Assembly: GCA_021464415.1 (NCBI GenBank)
Contig: CM038470.1
Coordinates: 6,584,394-6,648,393, forward strand
Source of the DNA: Lonicera japonica
Lineage: Eukaryota > Streptophyta > Magnoliopsida > Dipsacales > Caprifoliaceae
Reading direction: 5' to 3'
DNA length: 64,000 bases
In this document: one piece after another, positions 1 through 12,654 of the stretch
How positions within the stretch are numbered: the first letter of the stretch is position 1
How the letters are laid out: each line of letters starts with the position of its first letter
Program-made: the position numbers and the translations under genes
Notes under the pieces: generated by a model
Told to the model about the DNA's origin: nothing
What the model saw: the letters and a program-made list of their open reading frames with translations, nothing else
Databases searched by the model: none

Positions 1-1942
1 ATTGACCTTCATTGTATGGTCACAAGTTGCCCATGACGGGGATAGTAAAGTCATTTCACATTTTCGCTGCAAGAGTGATCGATACTTATCAAAGAGATGC
101 ACATACATTGTTCCTCATTCTATTCTAGCCAGTGGAACATGCACAATTTATCAATGTATGTAGCCTTGTATATATATATATAATACTCATTATGCAAAAT
201 GCCATGCTTTTATGGCTAGGTGAGTTGAGCATCAAGCTACATTTCACCTCACTTTTTCTGGGAATTGCATATAGTCTTTCTTGAAGTGTATTTATCAAAG
301 ACAAAAATATTGTGCGACTTTTAAAAAGACAAAAGCATATTGAATTAAGGGTTCTCAACATATTTGAATTGAAAAATGTTGAGTCATTAATTTAACATTA
401 AGCTTATATGTGAAATAATTATGTGTTGAGAATTGTCGTATGGTTAAACCCACTTTAAAAATGATTTATTAAAGTTTAAGTAATTTGGACTTGAATGTAT
501 CTAGACATTTAATATGTAGAGACTTAAGGATAATTTTTATTTTTATGACAGAATAAAATAGAAATACATAATAGATTGAATTGAGATTTCACTAAGATTA
601 ATTAATTATTATATTTTGTTTTGAAATTTAAATGGAAATACATATTTGAATTGAGTATGGATTATATTATCACAACGTATTTTTGTCATTGAATAATTTG
701 TTGTGAATATTTATTTAGTGATGAAATTTTCATCATTAGATGTTTCTCTTATTTAGTCTTATTGAGGTTACTAAACTCACCCCACTTGTAGGTCAGTCGA
801 AAGATTTTTGTGGTAAAAAAATATTCTCAAATAAGGGTGAGAAGTATAATTTGGTAAATATATTTATCGAAAATAAGGTAAAAGTTCTTGTTTGAGAATG
901 TTTTTTGCAAAAAAATTAATGGATAATAATTTTTAGAAATAAGGGTCTAGATATCATTATTATTTTGATATAAGGGCTTGTTTATCAATTGTGTTCTAAA
1001 ATAAGGGTTTTGACCGAGTGCTAACTAAACTTTGCCCAAAATTGTGTTTGTTCAATCTTAAGTTTGCACAAAATTGTATTTTGTGCAAACTTAACTTTGT
1101 AATCAAAAATAAATAAATAAATCCCAATTTGTTTTGCATGATGTTTTTTTTTAATAATTATATTCCTATGTTCATTCATAAAACTTTAAAATAACGTCAA
1201 ATAATCACAAATACATAGTAACGTTTTAAAAAATAAAGAGTGCAAACTTAACTTTACATAACTCCGAAAAAAATTAGTATGTGCATTTTATTAATAAATA
1301 GGTTTTGAAAATGTAATGTGGTAAAATTATTCTAAAGCGCTGTCAATAAAACACTTATTTATAATAATATGCTAAAAACATGTAAAGCAAACTTAATTTT
1401 GCACGAATTAATAAAAAAAATACAATTTTAAAATTTAGTGCAAAGTTAAGTTTGCACTCTTTTTAGAATTTGGTCAAAAATAAGCTCTTAGTTTACAAAA
1501 AATATTATTTCCGGATTCTTTGGCAGAAAACTTTTTCATATGAGCTCTATTTTTTATTATCCTAAAATTAGATAGTCATATTGTGAAAGCAAAAATTCAA
1601 TAAAAATTAGTTTTGTTCTATCTTTCCATATATTTTACCTCTGCCGAGCACTGATCGAGCAGACCATGCCCCAGATGATTTTGGATCTGAAAGATGAATT
1701 ATTGATAGTTTTAGGATAAATAAAATCAAGTTGATCATATAATATTAATTATTTACTTGCCTACAAAAATACATATTATTAATTAGATTTATTTCATATG
1801 AATTTTATTTTCTTCTTTGTATTTGTAGTTCAAAAAAAGACATTTATTTTTTTTCACGTCGGCCAATAATTTCAGAAGAATATATATTTGTAATAATTAA
1901 AATATTGATATATCAAGCCCATATTTATGAGAATTAATATTC
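1..1942. other. AT-rich intergenic DNA, no gene seen
   Basis: No convincing coding frame on either strand. Between about 1020 and 1470 short motifs of the type GCAAACTTAACTTTG and their reverse complement recur four or five times. They resemble the core motif of the arrays near 2.1 and 18 kb, so this may be an eroded relative of those elements. Nothing else could be supported. Confidence 0.5.
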
Positions 1943-2600
1943 GGGGCAATTAAAAAAAAGGGCTTATTAGAGAAAGATTTTCACACTAAAGCTAAGGAAT
2001 AATTTTTTTTTAAATAAAGGGCCTATTTTTTATTTTATTGATAATATAACATGTGTCTTTTTTTTCATTATAAAATGACATCCCAACCCTTAAAATAAAC
2101 TAAAAAATACCAATATGCATTAAAATATGGACTGCAATATGAACTTTGCAGTCTATATTTCACTGCAATATGAACTTTGCACTCCATATTTCACTGCAAT
2201 GTGAACTTTGCAGTCGATATTTTTAGTGCAAAGTTCATATTGCAGTCCATATTTTACTGCAATGTGAACTTTGCAGTCCATATTTTAGTGCAAAGTTCAT
2301 ATTGCAGTCCATATTTCACTGCAATATGAACTTTGCAGTTCATATTTCACTACAATATGAATTTTGTAGTCCATATTTTTTGTGCAAATTTCATAAAAAT
2401 TGGTAATTTAGGTAATACATAACATGTTTTTATTAATTAAATGATATTTAAATTTATTCAAATACATTCATTTAAAATATAAAACAAAATAGGCCTCTTA
2501 CACTAATTACTAATTAAAAATAGGCCATTCATTTAAAAAATTATTATTCATTGAATTTTTGGTAAAAATCAATATATAATAAGCCCTTCTACCGAATTTC
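1943..2600. mobile_element. Non-coding repeat element, copy A
   Basis: This stretch begins GGGGCAATTAAAAAAAAGGG and carries CTTATTA just inside that end. It ends in a segment with TAATAAGCCCTT, so the two ends hold an inverted AAGGGCTTATTA. Both ends match, in reverse orientation, the ends of a second copy at about 17.9-18.77 kb (for example a shared AAAATAGGCCATTC). No ORF is present. Two inverted copies 16 kb apart that share ends as well as interior arrays indicate a dispersed element. I cannot assign a superfamily and found no clear target duplication. Confidence 0.5.
2127..2392. repeat. Tandem array with alternating orientation, TGCAATATGAACTTTGCA core
   Basis: Seven or so units of roughly 35 bp. 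The core TGCAATATGAACTTTGCA appears forward in most units and reverse-complemented in others (TGCAAAGTTCATATTGCA), separated by AGTCCATATTT-type spacers. Mixed orientation gives the array strong fold-back potential. The array forms the interior of the surrounding element. Confidence 0.8.
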
Positions 2601-2699
2601 TAGTCAATATTCATCCTTATCATAGTATATTATAACTAATAAATAGCATTAGATCTTCTAGGACCCCAACTCAACATGGACTATTTTACTTTGTTTTTT

Positions 2700-4538
2700 G
2701 AGTGCAAAACTAAAATAGCTACTGAACTTTACCCCGAATTTCAATTGGACCACTAAATTTTTTTTTTTTTTAATTTACCCATTAAAGTTTAGCCGGGTTT
2801 TAATTTGACCATTTGTCTATTTTCCACCGTTAAAGTTAGCAAAAAAACGCATGTGCCTAAACAAGGGTAAAATTGTCATTCCCTAAAGTCCCAATAGCAA
2901 AAGGGAAATGATATTAGCACTCCACTTTCATTTTTAGTGACACTTATATATGCCTTTTGGAACACTTTTTATATCATTAAAAATAAAAGTGGAGTGCCTT
3001 AGTACTAAAGTGGAGTGCTAATAGCATTTCCCATAGCAAAACCCACATTCCCTACTGACCCATCTTTTCAAAAATCAACCATGGCGAGATTTAGAAACAA
3101 AGGACCTCCATTTTTCTCTCTCTTCCTCACTCTTTCCTCTATTTTCCATCCCTTTTCCACTATAATTGCACCTAAAGCAACAACACCCAATCAAAATGTT
3201 TCCATTTTTTTCCTAATGTACTAATTTGAGCAATCCGGGGTGGTGGAAGAGACGGCGGCTGCCCTCTTGAAAAATGGCGATGGAATTGGTGGTAGAGGAA
3301 TCCCAGGTGGAAATTTTCGTTCACCCAATAGTTGTAATTCTCGTAATTCTTTGATTCTCGCCATCAGATTAAACACCCAAATCTATTAAATCTTTTGGAC
3401 CACCATCCGAATTCGTACCCAATCACCCAAAATCTGTTGAAACATGTTAAAATTGACTTCACCCTCCACCTCTACTCCAAGTGCCACCTCATCCTCTCGC
3501 TGGCGAGTAAGAGAGGCTTAGAAATGGATAAAACTTCCGGTAGTGCCGCTAGGGTTTCTCTACACAGCGACGGTGCCAAGAGTGGAGGGCAACAGCAACT
3601 GGGGATGCACCATCAGAGGGTTGGAGGGGGTGGGGAGGTGCTGGCGAAGGTGCAGTGAGGTGTAGCAATGGTGGAAAATGGTGGTTGATTGTGGAGCCAT
3701 CAAAAATGGGTGGCGGCGCGTGTGAATGACGATATAACCACCACCATTTGAATGAAAAAAAGGGATGAGAAGAATCAGGAGGATGATGCGAATGATAATT
3801 CATGGACCAATCAAACTAAAAACAATTAAATCATCAATAGGAAATCCCCATAAACGAAAAAAAATAAGAGAAAATTCCTCCTCTTTTATAAAAGAAAAAA
3901 ATATGTGGCGAAAAGAAGATTATAGCTAGGTTTTGTTTTCAATTGTTATTTATGATAAAATGACTATTTTAACCTTCTTCTAAGATAATGTGCTTTGCCC
4001 ATGTGTTTTTTGCTAACTTTAATAGTGAAAAATGGATAGAATAGTCAAATTAAAATGCAATTAAATTTTAATGGGTAAATTGAGAAAAATAAAAATTTAG
4101 AGCTTGTTTGGCAAGCGTTTATTTTTATTTTTTTTCCTAAATTTCAAAAACTTAACTCAAAATCAATTTTACTTTTACACTTTTTAAAATTTATTTCACT
4201 TTACTTTATCTCTTTAAAAAAACTTTTAAAATACCATAACTTTAAATTTAAAAATCAAAACTAAATAAAAAATATATATTTAAAACCTACTCGTCGAAAT
4301 CTATAAAATAAGATCCATTGTAACTATTTTTTTAAAAAATTTTATGAGAATTTTTAATTGGTTAAAAAAAACTCAAACAAAAATCAAATTTACTTTTCAA
4401 CATACTTTCAAATTCTACCAAATACCAAATTTTAAAAACTAAACTTAAAAACTTAACTCAAAACATCAACTAAACATCACCTTAGTGGTCAAATTAAAAC
4501 TCGGGGTAAATTTCAATAGCCATTTTAGTTTTTTACTC
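2700..4538. mobile_element. Mutator-like element with long terminal inverted repeats
   Basis: The ends are inverted repeats. The left starts GAGTGCAAAACTAAAATAG; the right, read in reverse, starts GAGTAAAAAACTAAAATGG. Similarity continues inward for about 190 bp, including ACCCATTAAA and GTTAGCAAAAAA blocks. The flanks are TTGTTTTTT (2691-2699) and TTATTTTTT (4539-4547), a 9-bp duplication with one mismatch, which is the Mutator hallmark. The interior (about 2890-3920) has a GC-richer part at 3230-3800 with no domain I recognise, so the element looks non-autonomous. The right repeat is split by a nested MITE. Confidence 0.7.
4101..4482. mobile_element. MITE nested in the Mutator-like element
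   Basis: A 382-bp AT-rich block interrupts the right terminal repeat of the surrounding element. Comparing the two repeats, the left reads GACCACTAAATTT without a break, while the right is split exactly there. TAG is present on both sides of the block (4098-4100 and 4483-4485), a 3-bp duplication. The block starts AGCTTGTTTGGCAAG and ends, in reverse, AGGTGATGTTTAGTTGATG. A 3-bp duplication fits PIF/Harbinger or CACTA type elements; the exact class is inference. Confidence 0.6.
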
Positions 4539-4937
4539 TTATTTTTTCAATCAACCAAGGCGTTTTTTCTTTCTTTCTTTCTTTTTTTAAGGATTTTTAA
4601 GATGATTTTGTTTAGCTTCAAATTCCAATATTGAAAATAAAAAGCCTATTCATTTTCCCATTATTAACATCGACATTGTATTCTTGTTATAGTAGTTTCA
4701 TTTGTTACCAAACTGATCTGTACCGTATACAAAACTCATTCATTTCAAAAAGTCAGACTGAAAAAATAACAATTTGGGGATGAAAGTGCAATAGTAAAAG
4801 TTGAGAGGACTTTTTGGACCCATAAAACAAGAAAATGCTACAATTACTTGAAATCCATACAAAATTTTTACTTTGTAATGTGGCATCCGATCACTTAATT
4901 AATGAGACTCGTATTCTTATAAATTATTGATCAAATA

Positions 4938-7191
4938 TGTGACGTCCCAAATCCCGTTAAGAGGATTTATCCTTCGGGATCTGGTTAATTACGGGTATCG
5001 TATGCCGACAGCGGGTTAATGGAACATAATTTCTTGCGTAAGACGTAAAAATTCACATTCTAATGAACAAGAATATTCTTCATTCCATACAATTCGTCCA
5101 TAAAATAAAAGTATTAATACACTAAAACAGCTAGCCTCAACGAGGTCCCAAACATGTAGTCTACAGTTTTCACAATATATAAGAATTCTAGCTTAAACGC
5201 AATACATATGCCATTTATGATACTTCAAGAATGACAGTCCTTCTATCGTGAAAGACTCGTAACTAAATAGTGGTATTGAGGCAGTCTATGAAGTCGCACA
5301 CTCTCTCTTCCCGTTTTCCCGACGAATCTGCAAGAGTACCTAAATAGAAAATAGGTGGGGTGAGTCAAACGGACTCAGTGAGAATCATATAATAATTTTA
5401 TTGTAGAAATTGTATTTAGGATTCTTTTTTGTAATAACATAAAACCATGTACATATACGATAATTAAAGGATAAACATTTATTTCATTATGCTAAAACAC
5501 TTTTTAAAATCCCATGTATAACACATACCCAACATCGAGAGAAATTTTATAGCACAATTAATGTACGTTCATCTTATAAGCCTCAAGCCGTAATCTCACA
5601 GTTCTCGCCACTATTCAAGCGTATAATCAGGTCTGCATGTCGTGGCCTTTTACCCATGTGGTAGTAGGACCCCTTTTTAGTTTCTGTGCACGGTTTTAAG
5701 TTTTGCACTTAGGAGACTGTGTTCTAACTTCCGGCCCCATCCAATGAGCTAAACTTGGGACCGATCATGGACTAGTGCTATCGTGGAATTTCAACAACAT
5801 ACCAATCGGCTTATTTAAGAAGCAATTGTACCATATAACTACTTTTTATTAATCATATAAAACACTACCCAGGAAGCCATGTAATCATCAGGATAAATCT
5901 CATATTAATATTTTCGACCAATACAATAACTCATAAACATGGGTTTTGTAAAGAGAAAATCACCACTTGAACCCTTAAGATTATATATTCAAGCTTATAA
6001 TAAGGATATTCAACAATAAAGTGAGTTCCAAGTGGGTTTTTGTACAAATCAAATGAATAACCGTAATTTCTTATTGAATAATGTAATTTAAACTATATTT
6101 AAACCATTAGAAGCATCAATTTCAACATTTAAGTAAAATATCAACATATACTAAAAAATCTATTTTTAAAAAGTTAGATTTTTATGTAAACATGTAGTAG
6201 AATCATAATTAAACAATAATAAATTATTAAATAGGTTTTAATATTATATTCCCACATCTATGAAATTAAATCATCAAGTTTAGAAGCTTGAATCAAGCTA
6301 AGAGCCACCGAATCGCATAATCCCTATTTCCTTGCATTGAGCCCTAGCCATGGAGGAAAAAATGATGAAGAAGATGATGAATAGTGAAGTTAGAGGTTGA
6401 TTTTGTGTTGGTTTGATGGGGATTTCAAGTGGTAAAGAAGTGTAGGTGAAAAACTTCTTCAAATCTCTCTAAAAATGCTCTCTATTTCTCTCTATGAGGT
6501 TTTAAGGTGTATGGGTCAAAATATGAGTAAAAGGGGGAGGGGGCTAAATACCGGTTTAAAAGGTTCAAAACAATCCATATTTCCTTGTTGGACCGATCTC
6601 CAATGTGTTTGGAGCACTATTCGTATTTTGGTCATAACTTTTCGCTCGAAACTCCGATTTAGGTGATCTTTATGTCCACGAAAATCTAATTCAAAGATAT
6701 ACAACTTCACAAGAGAAAGTTTTTTCAAATTCTTGATGGATTAATCCCAAAAATTCGTAAAAGACAACAGTCTACCATCGAGTTACGACACAATGAGATT
6801 TTGTTAATAGGCTTATTTCGCACGTTGTTTTGATCAACGAGAAGCATGAATTGGCTTTTAGTTAAAACATAAAATTTGTAGGATGGATAAAAACTTAAAT
6901 ATAAGCATAAACCAAAACTTAATCGGATAAGAAACGAAAATGTTTCGATATCTCAAAGTTAGCTAAAATTAAGAAATCGCGTAAAGCCAAAACGCACGAT
7001 TTACAGGTTAATATCAATTAGGACCACACGAATTGTGAAATGATCACTTACACAAATGTAAGTATACCATTATAACTAGAACAAAGTGCTAGAACAATAC
7101 AATTCTCTACATATCAAGATTTCACCACTCGAGATGAAATTTGGGAACGAATTAAGGTAATTGCGGTAAAACATATGAACAGGGTATTACA
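4938..7191. mobile_element. Solo LTR, about 2.25 kb, probably Ty3/gypsy
   Basis: The block starts TGTGACGTCCCAAATCC and ends GGGTATTACA, giving TG...CA termini with TGT/ACA inverted tips. It is flanked on both sides by AAATA (4933-4937 and 7192-7196), a perfect 5-bp target duplication. There is no primer-binding site, polyprotein frame or second LTR, so this is best read as a solo LTR left by recombination. Long LTRs with this type of start and end are known from plant chromoviral (Tekay/Del-like) gypsy elements; that assignment is inference. Confidence 0.7.
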
Positions 7192-7196
7192 AAATA

Positions 7197-7825
7197 CATA
7201 TTTTGTTAGACAATTCATTATGAGTAATGTAAAAACCCATATTTAACATTTGTCTACCTACTATAGGTATGGTATATTTAATATAAAGTTAACATGTATA
7301 TTATAGTTTGGCTAAATTTAATAGTGGGCTAAATTTTAAAATGTAGGTCAATGTTGCCTATCAATTGAAAAGAGGTTTAACGATGCATGTTTTTTCCTTA
7401 GACGGGTGACATTCCCCCATTAACATTTTTGTTATATTCATCCATTCTTTCTCAACAAGCCACTCTTCACCCAAAAACTCATCTCAATATTATCATATAA
7501 ATATATATTATTATATAAAGTCACGATCAATTTCAACAGCTGTATTAGATTATTGAATTACTTATTTTACCCCATACGGTCTCTTTTTTCAATAAAAAAT
7601 ATACTTGCAAAAAGGTTTGAATCTTGGACATTTGACAAAGTATTATGTTGTTTAACCACTAGATTACTTAACATCCTTATTTCATATTTTTATTTAAACT
7701 AGATATATCTGAATAATATATGCATTATGTGTGAACGTAATCTACTATATATATAAAGATAAAAAATGTCGTAGTATTAGCGAGAGAAACTTCCCAAAAA
7801 AAAATGGCGATTAGAAAATAAAATC

Positions 7826-7856
<31 letters not shown>

Positions 7857-7902
7857 TAGATGATATATTACCCCCGTAATAGTTATTGATGAAGAAAACA
7901 CG
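7197..7902. other. Intergenic, no gene seen
   Basis: AT-rich sequence without a supported gene. A short (AT)n microsatellite lies at about 7834-7855. Confidence 0.5.
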
Positions 7903-8110
7903 AACCATGGTTTGGGCCAGCCCTACTAGACCAATTGACTAGTTCAATCCCCATTATCAACACCACAATTTTTTTTCAGTCCTAGCAGCCTCACAATTTG
8001 CTGATGCATATCTTGAAGTCTTGTAACTTACGAGTGGATAAAAACATCTGGCTTGATAATGGGGATTGAACTAGTCAATTGGTCTAGTAAGGCTGGGCCA
8101 AACCATGGTT
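7903..8110. repeat. 58-bp inverted repeat, stem-loop
   Basis: The left arm (7903-7960, beginning AACCATGGTTTGG) is the reverse complement of the right arm (8053-8110) with two mismatches in 58 bp. The loop is 92 bp. The transcript would fold into a long near-perfect hairpin. No known microRNA was recognised in the arms, and no target duplication was found. Confidence 0.85.
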
Positions 8111-10360
8111 TGGACTAGTCCATTGTGCTAGTAGGCCTTGGTTGGGTTGAGTTGGCCATAATTAGTAGGCCGAGTTAGAATAGGTTGAATATGGTGAAAT
8201 ATTTAAGGCTGAATTTGGTTTGGAAACTTAAATTATTTTATTAAGGTTAGTGATCATCTTGGAGAAAAATATCTATATTCAATATAAATTAAAAAAGAAG
8301 AAAGCATTTGCAAAATAATCATCAAACATTTATAATCAAATGGTAAGAGTATTTGCTCAACTTTAAGATTTAAAATATCTCCAAAGTGTTTGATGGTGTT
8401 AAGACAATGCAGAGTGTGTAAAGTGACATAACAGTAGTAATACTTTATTGGGTTTATATAACTTGCTTATATATGAGCTAATTTATTATATTAATTTGAA
8501 CCCAACACTTCTTAATAGGTGTGCAGCTTGAAACTCTAGTATACCATTTTTCTTTTAAAAATATCTTGTCAAAGTACATTTTTTCAGAAATTGGTTATAG
8601 ATAACTTATTTCTTTTATGTCACGTTAGAACATAAATAAAGTAATTAATCAGATCCGCGTATGTATACCAACTTTTCCTTTTCACTTCAAGTGTCTTTCT
8701 CGTCTCAGAAAAATAAAATATATAATTAAGATACAATATTTTATATTCATGTCATACAAAACAACAAGACATTTGTCCAAATTCTATCTTTAACATTTTC
8801 AATATCCATCCAGCTTTTATTTATTTAGTGCATGTGTGTTTAACATGTGCAACGACTAGCAAAACAATCATTTTTAGGGGTCAAATAGCCCATTTGTAAG
8901 TAAAACGTGTTTTCGGCCATTTATATTTTTACTTCGAGTTCATTTAGTTGTATAAACTATTTCATTTGTAATTATTTTATTGTAAATTGTTAATTGTTTC
9001 ATTTTAATAAAAAAAAAATTGTGACGTGATTTTTTTCGCATGAATTTATATGATAGTTATAAATTATGTAATGTCAATTATATCTTTATGCTTTCTTATT
9101 TAATATATTAGGTATTAATTTAAGTTTATAACTTTATATATTATTAGTTTATTTTTGTAACCAAACGTTTAAATTAGATAATTTACGAATCAAACAATTT
9201 TAAATTATCTAATTTGTAAGTTGGAGGACTCGATGGATTTGGCTCCTCTATATCATTTCCTTTAATTTCTTTTAATATTGTCCATTTGGAAGATTAAATT
9301 GATGATTTTTTTTTATAAAACGTAGTAGATATAATTTCTATAAAGAGTATATCATCTCTACAAAATTTCAAAGAAAAATTTCAAACAAAAAGTGGTGATA
9401 AAAATTTGATATACGCGTTCATTTTCTTTCGTTGAAATTTTTTATGATTATTTCACTTGTTTTTAAATTGATTTTTTAATAATTTTTTTTAAAAGTATTT
9501 ATTTATTATAAAAATTATCTTTACTAACTTTCATAAAAATATTTATATGTGTAACGCATTAAATAAAATATGATTAAGAGAAATTGAGAAAAAGTAGTAA
9601 CAGAAAGGAGACAAATCTTTTATCACGGATTAACCTCTCTTGTCTGAACTTTCGGACGTCACAAGCAAGATTTTACCAAATCAAGGTGAAAATATCGTCT
9701 CTCTGTGTATTTATTTTCTTACTACTACTCTATCCATCAATTATTTTAAGATGAAATATTTATTTATATTCTTTAAGATATCACAAGAGAAAATTATATT
9801 TTCAATAACGAAATTCCCACTTTGCTTTACATTAATAGCCTCATCTTAAATTCTATATATTTTATGAAATGCAAATTTTAATTTAATCAGTGATTAAGTG
9901 ATAAATTTCGGGTAACATTAATTTGTTTTACAATATATAAAGATAAATATACAAATAAAATAATATTCAACTCAAAGGACAAAGCATGAGAGAGGAGAGA
10001 GACGAACTAAAGTAAAGATCGGTAGTAAAATAAGAAGCCTTTATTACTTATGGTAAAAATATAGTTTATTAACTGTTATTATTACCTTCGTAAACACATT
10101 TTAGTATACATGAATTCAGTCAATGCTTGTTTTTATTTTTTTGAATTCAATTAATTCATGTTTTTTTTCTTAATTCAAGAAAATAGCATATATGCGTGCG
10201 TCTAAGACAGAAGAAGAGAAAAGATAATTGTACGTAGTGCACTATCAATTTTAATTGGAATATTACTTAAGAGTCCAAAGAGAAGTTAAAGTTTAGGTTC
10301 AGGTTCATAATACTTAAATAAACCATTCTAATATGAATAAATAAATTTATACAAATCGAA
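8111..10360. other. AT-rich intergenic DNA
   Basis: No gene, RNA or clear transposon boundary found. Base composition is strongly AT with many homopolymer runs. The last few hundred bases lead into the promoter of the ARM-repeat gene. Confidence 0.5.
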
Positions 10361-10488
10361 GTGGAGATCTATTGTTGACCAAAAGTCCAATATTACTTGT
10401 TAGATATCTGAATTCTACGTTGAACATTTTTATTTTAGGTAAGTGTAAATTGCAGTGGACATGTATTGTTGACCAAAAGTCCAATATT
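10361..10488 (+). promoter_or_regulatory. Duplicated W-box module upstream of the ARM gene
   Basis: A 34-bp segment occurs twice, at 10361-10394 and 10455-10488, with about two mismatches. Both copies contain TTGTTGACCAAAAGTCCAAT, which includes the W-box core TTGACC bound by WRKY factors in other plants. The copies lie 430 and 330 bp upstream of the start codon of the ARM-repeat gene. Regulation by WRKY proteins is inference from the motif. Confidence 0.5.
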
Positions 10489-10534
10489 TCCATTCGAAGA
10501 ATATAAGTAAGTCAGACAATATTTTCTTACCTAT

Positions 10535-10560
10535 CACGTGCCAATACCGTGCTACACGTG
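10535..10560 (+). promoter_or_regulatory. Pair of G-boxes (CACGTG) 20 bp apart
   Basis: CACGTG occurs at 10535-10540 and 10555-10560; the second is in CACGTGGC, the strong ABRE/G-box form. The 20-bp spacing puts both on the same helix face, about 260-285 bp before the ARM gene start. bZIP or bHLH binding is inferred. Confidence 0.5.
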
Positions 10561-10818
10561 GCAAATAACTCGACACGAACACTCCATTTGCCCACGGTCC
10601 CTCTTGCATTACATGACCGGTTTTTACGCGCTCACCCCACTCTCTTTCTTCTTCTTCTTCTTTCTTCTTCTTGTGCACAGTTTCCTCCTCGCTTCTCTCA
10701 AAAGTGAACTCTCTCTCTCTCTCTACTACAGCTCACCTCCATTCCATTTACAAATCTCCCTCCACTTTCCTTCCCCTCTAAGAAAAACCCCCAATCTCTT
10801 AGATTACATAGTTACAAA

Positions 10819-12523
10819 ATGCATCCAGTCTCCGGTCAACCGCCGCCGTCTCCTGCCCAAACCCTAGACCACATCACGAACATCCTCTCTAGCCTCCTCC
10901 CCTCTTCGCTCTCCGTCAAGTCCTTCACCGGACGGTGGCAAGTCCTCCGGTCAAAGCTCTCCTCTCTCAAGTCATCCATCACCGAAATATCAGAGTCCCC
11001 TCACTGGTCAGAAAACCCTCTCCTTCAGACCCTACTCCCTAACCTCCTCGCCACTCTACACCGTATAAAAACTCTCTCCGACCAATGCTCCGATTCCACC
11101 TTACAATGCCGGCAAGCTCTTAATGCAGAGCGACCTCGATATGGCCACCGGTTGGCTCTCCAAACAGATTCACGACATCGATTTGCTACTCAGATCCGGA
11201 GTTCTCCGTCAATCAAACGCCATTATTCTTCCTCAGCCAGGTCCGGGCTCGGCTAAGGAAGATTTAGGTTTTTTCGTTAGGGACCTTTTCACCAGATTAC
11301 AGATCGGGGGGATTGAGTTTAAGAAGAAAGCTATGGAGTCTCTCTTACAACTCCTAAATGATGACGCTAAAGCGGCGAGTCTCGTTGCTAAGGAAGGTAA
11401 TGTTGGTTATTTGACTCATCTCCTTGATCTGAATGCTCATCCTTGTCTTCGAGAACAGGCGGTTACGGCAGTGTCGATTTTAGCGTCGGCTAGTGATCAA
11501 TCGAGGAAATGCGTGTTTGAAGAGGGAGGATTAGGTCCTTTGTTGAGAATAATCGAATCGAGTTCGATGGGATTGAAGGAAAAAGCAGTCATGGCGGTGG
11601 AAGCCATTACCGCCGATCCAGATAATGCTTGGGCAATCTCAGCATACGGCGGCGTTTCTGTTCTGATTGAAGTATGTAGGTCTGGATCTCTCACTGCACA
11701 GTCACACGCCATTGGTGCAATTAAAAATGTTGCATCTGTTGAAGAAATTAGGGCAACTTTGGGCGAAGAACAGGCTGTACCGGTTATTATTCAGCTACTT
11801 ATTTCAGGTACCGCCTCTGCACAAGAGAAAGCAGCGAATTGCATCTCGGTGTTGGCCACCTCCGGCGAGTATTTCCGATCTCTGATACTGAAGGAAAAAG
11901 GATTGCAAAAATTACTCCATTTGCTTCACGAATCTTCAAATCCAGATACATTAGAACACGTTTTGCGAGCAATCTATTCGATCTCAGCTTCAGATTCGAA
12001 TTCTAGAATGTTATCTTCCTCAACGACGTTCATAATACAAATCTCTGAGTTAATCAAACATGGAAATATCACGTTACAGCAAATTTCTGCATCGTTAATG
12101 GCTAGTTTATCGATGAGCGATGGGAATAAGAGAGCAATTGGTGGATGTATGGGGTCACTGGTGAAACTAATGGAGTTTGAGAAACCTGTTGGATTAAGAG
12201 AAGATGCTACGCAGGCTTTGAGTTCTCTTTTGACCGTGAGATCTAATCGGAAGGATTTTGTTAGGGATGAGAAGAGTGTGATGAGGTTGGTACAGATGCT
12301 AGATCCTAAAAACGAATTGATGCCAAAGAAGTTTCCGGTTGCGATTGTATCGGCTATTATGGCCGGAGGGAGTAAGGGATGCCGGAAAAGACTAGTGGCG
12401 GCTGGAGCATATGGGAACTTGCAGAGGTTGACGGAGATGGAGGTTGCCGGAGCTAAAAAGGCGTTGCATAGACTCTCCGGGAATAGGCTCAAGAGTATCT
12501 TCAGCAGGACTTGGAGGGAATAA
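10819..12523 (+). CDS. Armadillo-repeat protein, reading frame broken by one extra base
   Basis: Single-exon gene for an ARM-repeat protein without a visible U-box, like the Arabidopsis At2g05810/At5g50900 group (assignment from memory, moderately sure). The first frame starts at ATG 10819, preceded by a CT-rich leader, and reads correctly for 94 codons. At 11101-11102 (TT in ACCTTACAATG) the frame is lost. The family-like sequence continues in the next frame from 11102 (YNAGKLLMQSDLDMATGW) to the stop at 12521-12523. The two parts total about 567 residues, the usual length for this family. The N-terminal part is a helical region; ARM repeats run through most of the second part, with repeated motifs such as EKAANCISVLA and REDATQALSSLL. 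Either the base is a sequencing or assembly error or the allele is recently disabled; downstream codons look unconstrained by decay (no stops), which favours error or a very young mutation. Role: probable protein-interaction scaffold; substrate unknown. Confidence 0.85.
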
Positions 12524-12654
12524 ACTGAAAAGTAACTAACCCCGCCAACAAAAAGGTAATATTCTCGAAATAAAATAACTTTTTTTGTTAGCCATTATTT
12601 CCACGTAGGATGTTTATGCGGGGCATCTGGTTGAGGCATCCATTCAGGGGTTGC

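Noticed and set aside
11974..12492. A 172-codon frame on the minus strand
   Set aside because: It lies antisense to the ARM-repeat coding sequence, which has clear family similarity on the plus strand.
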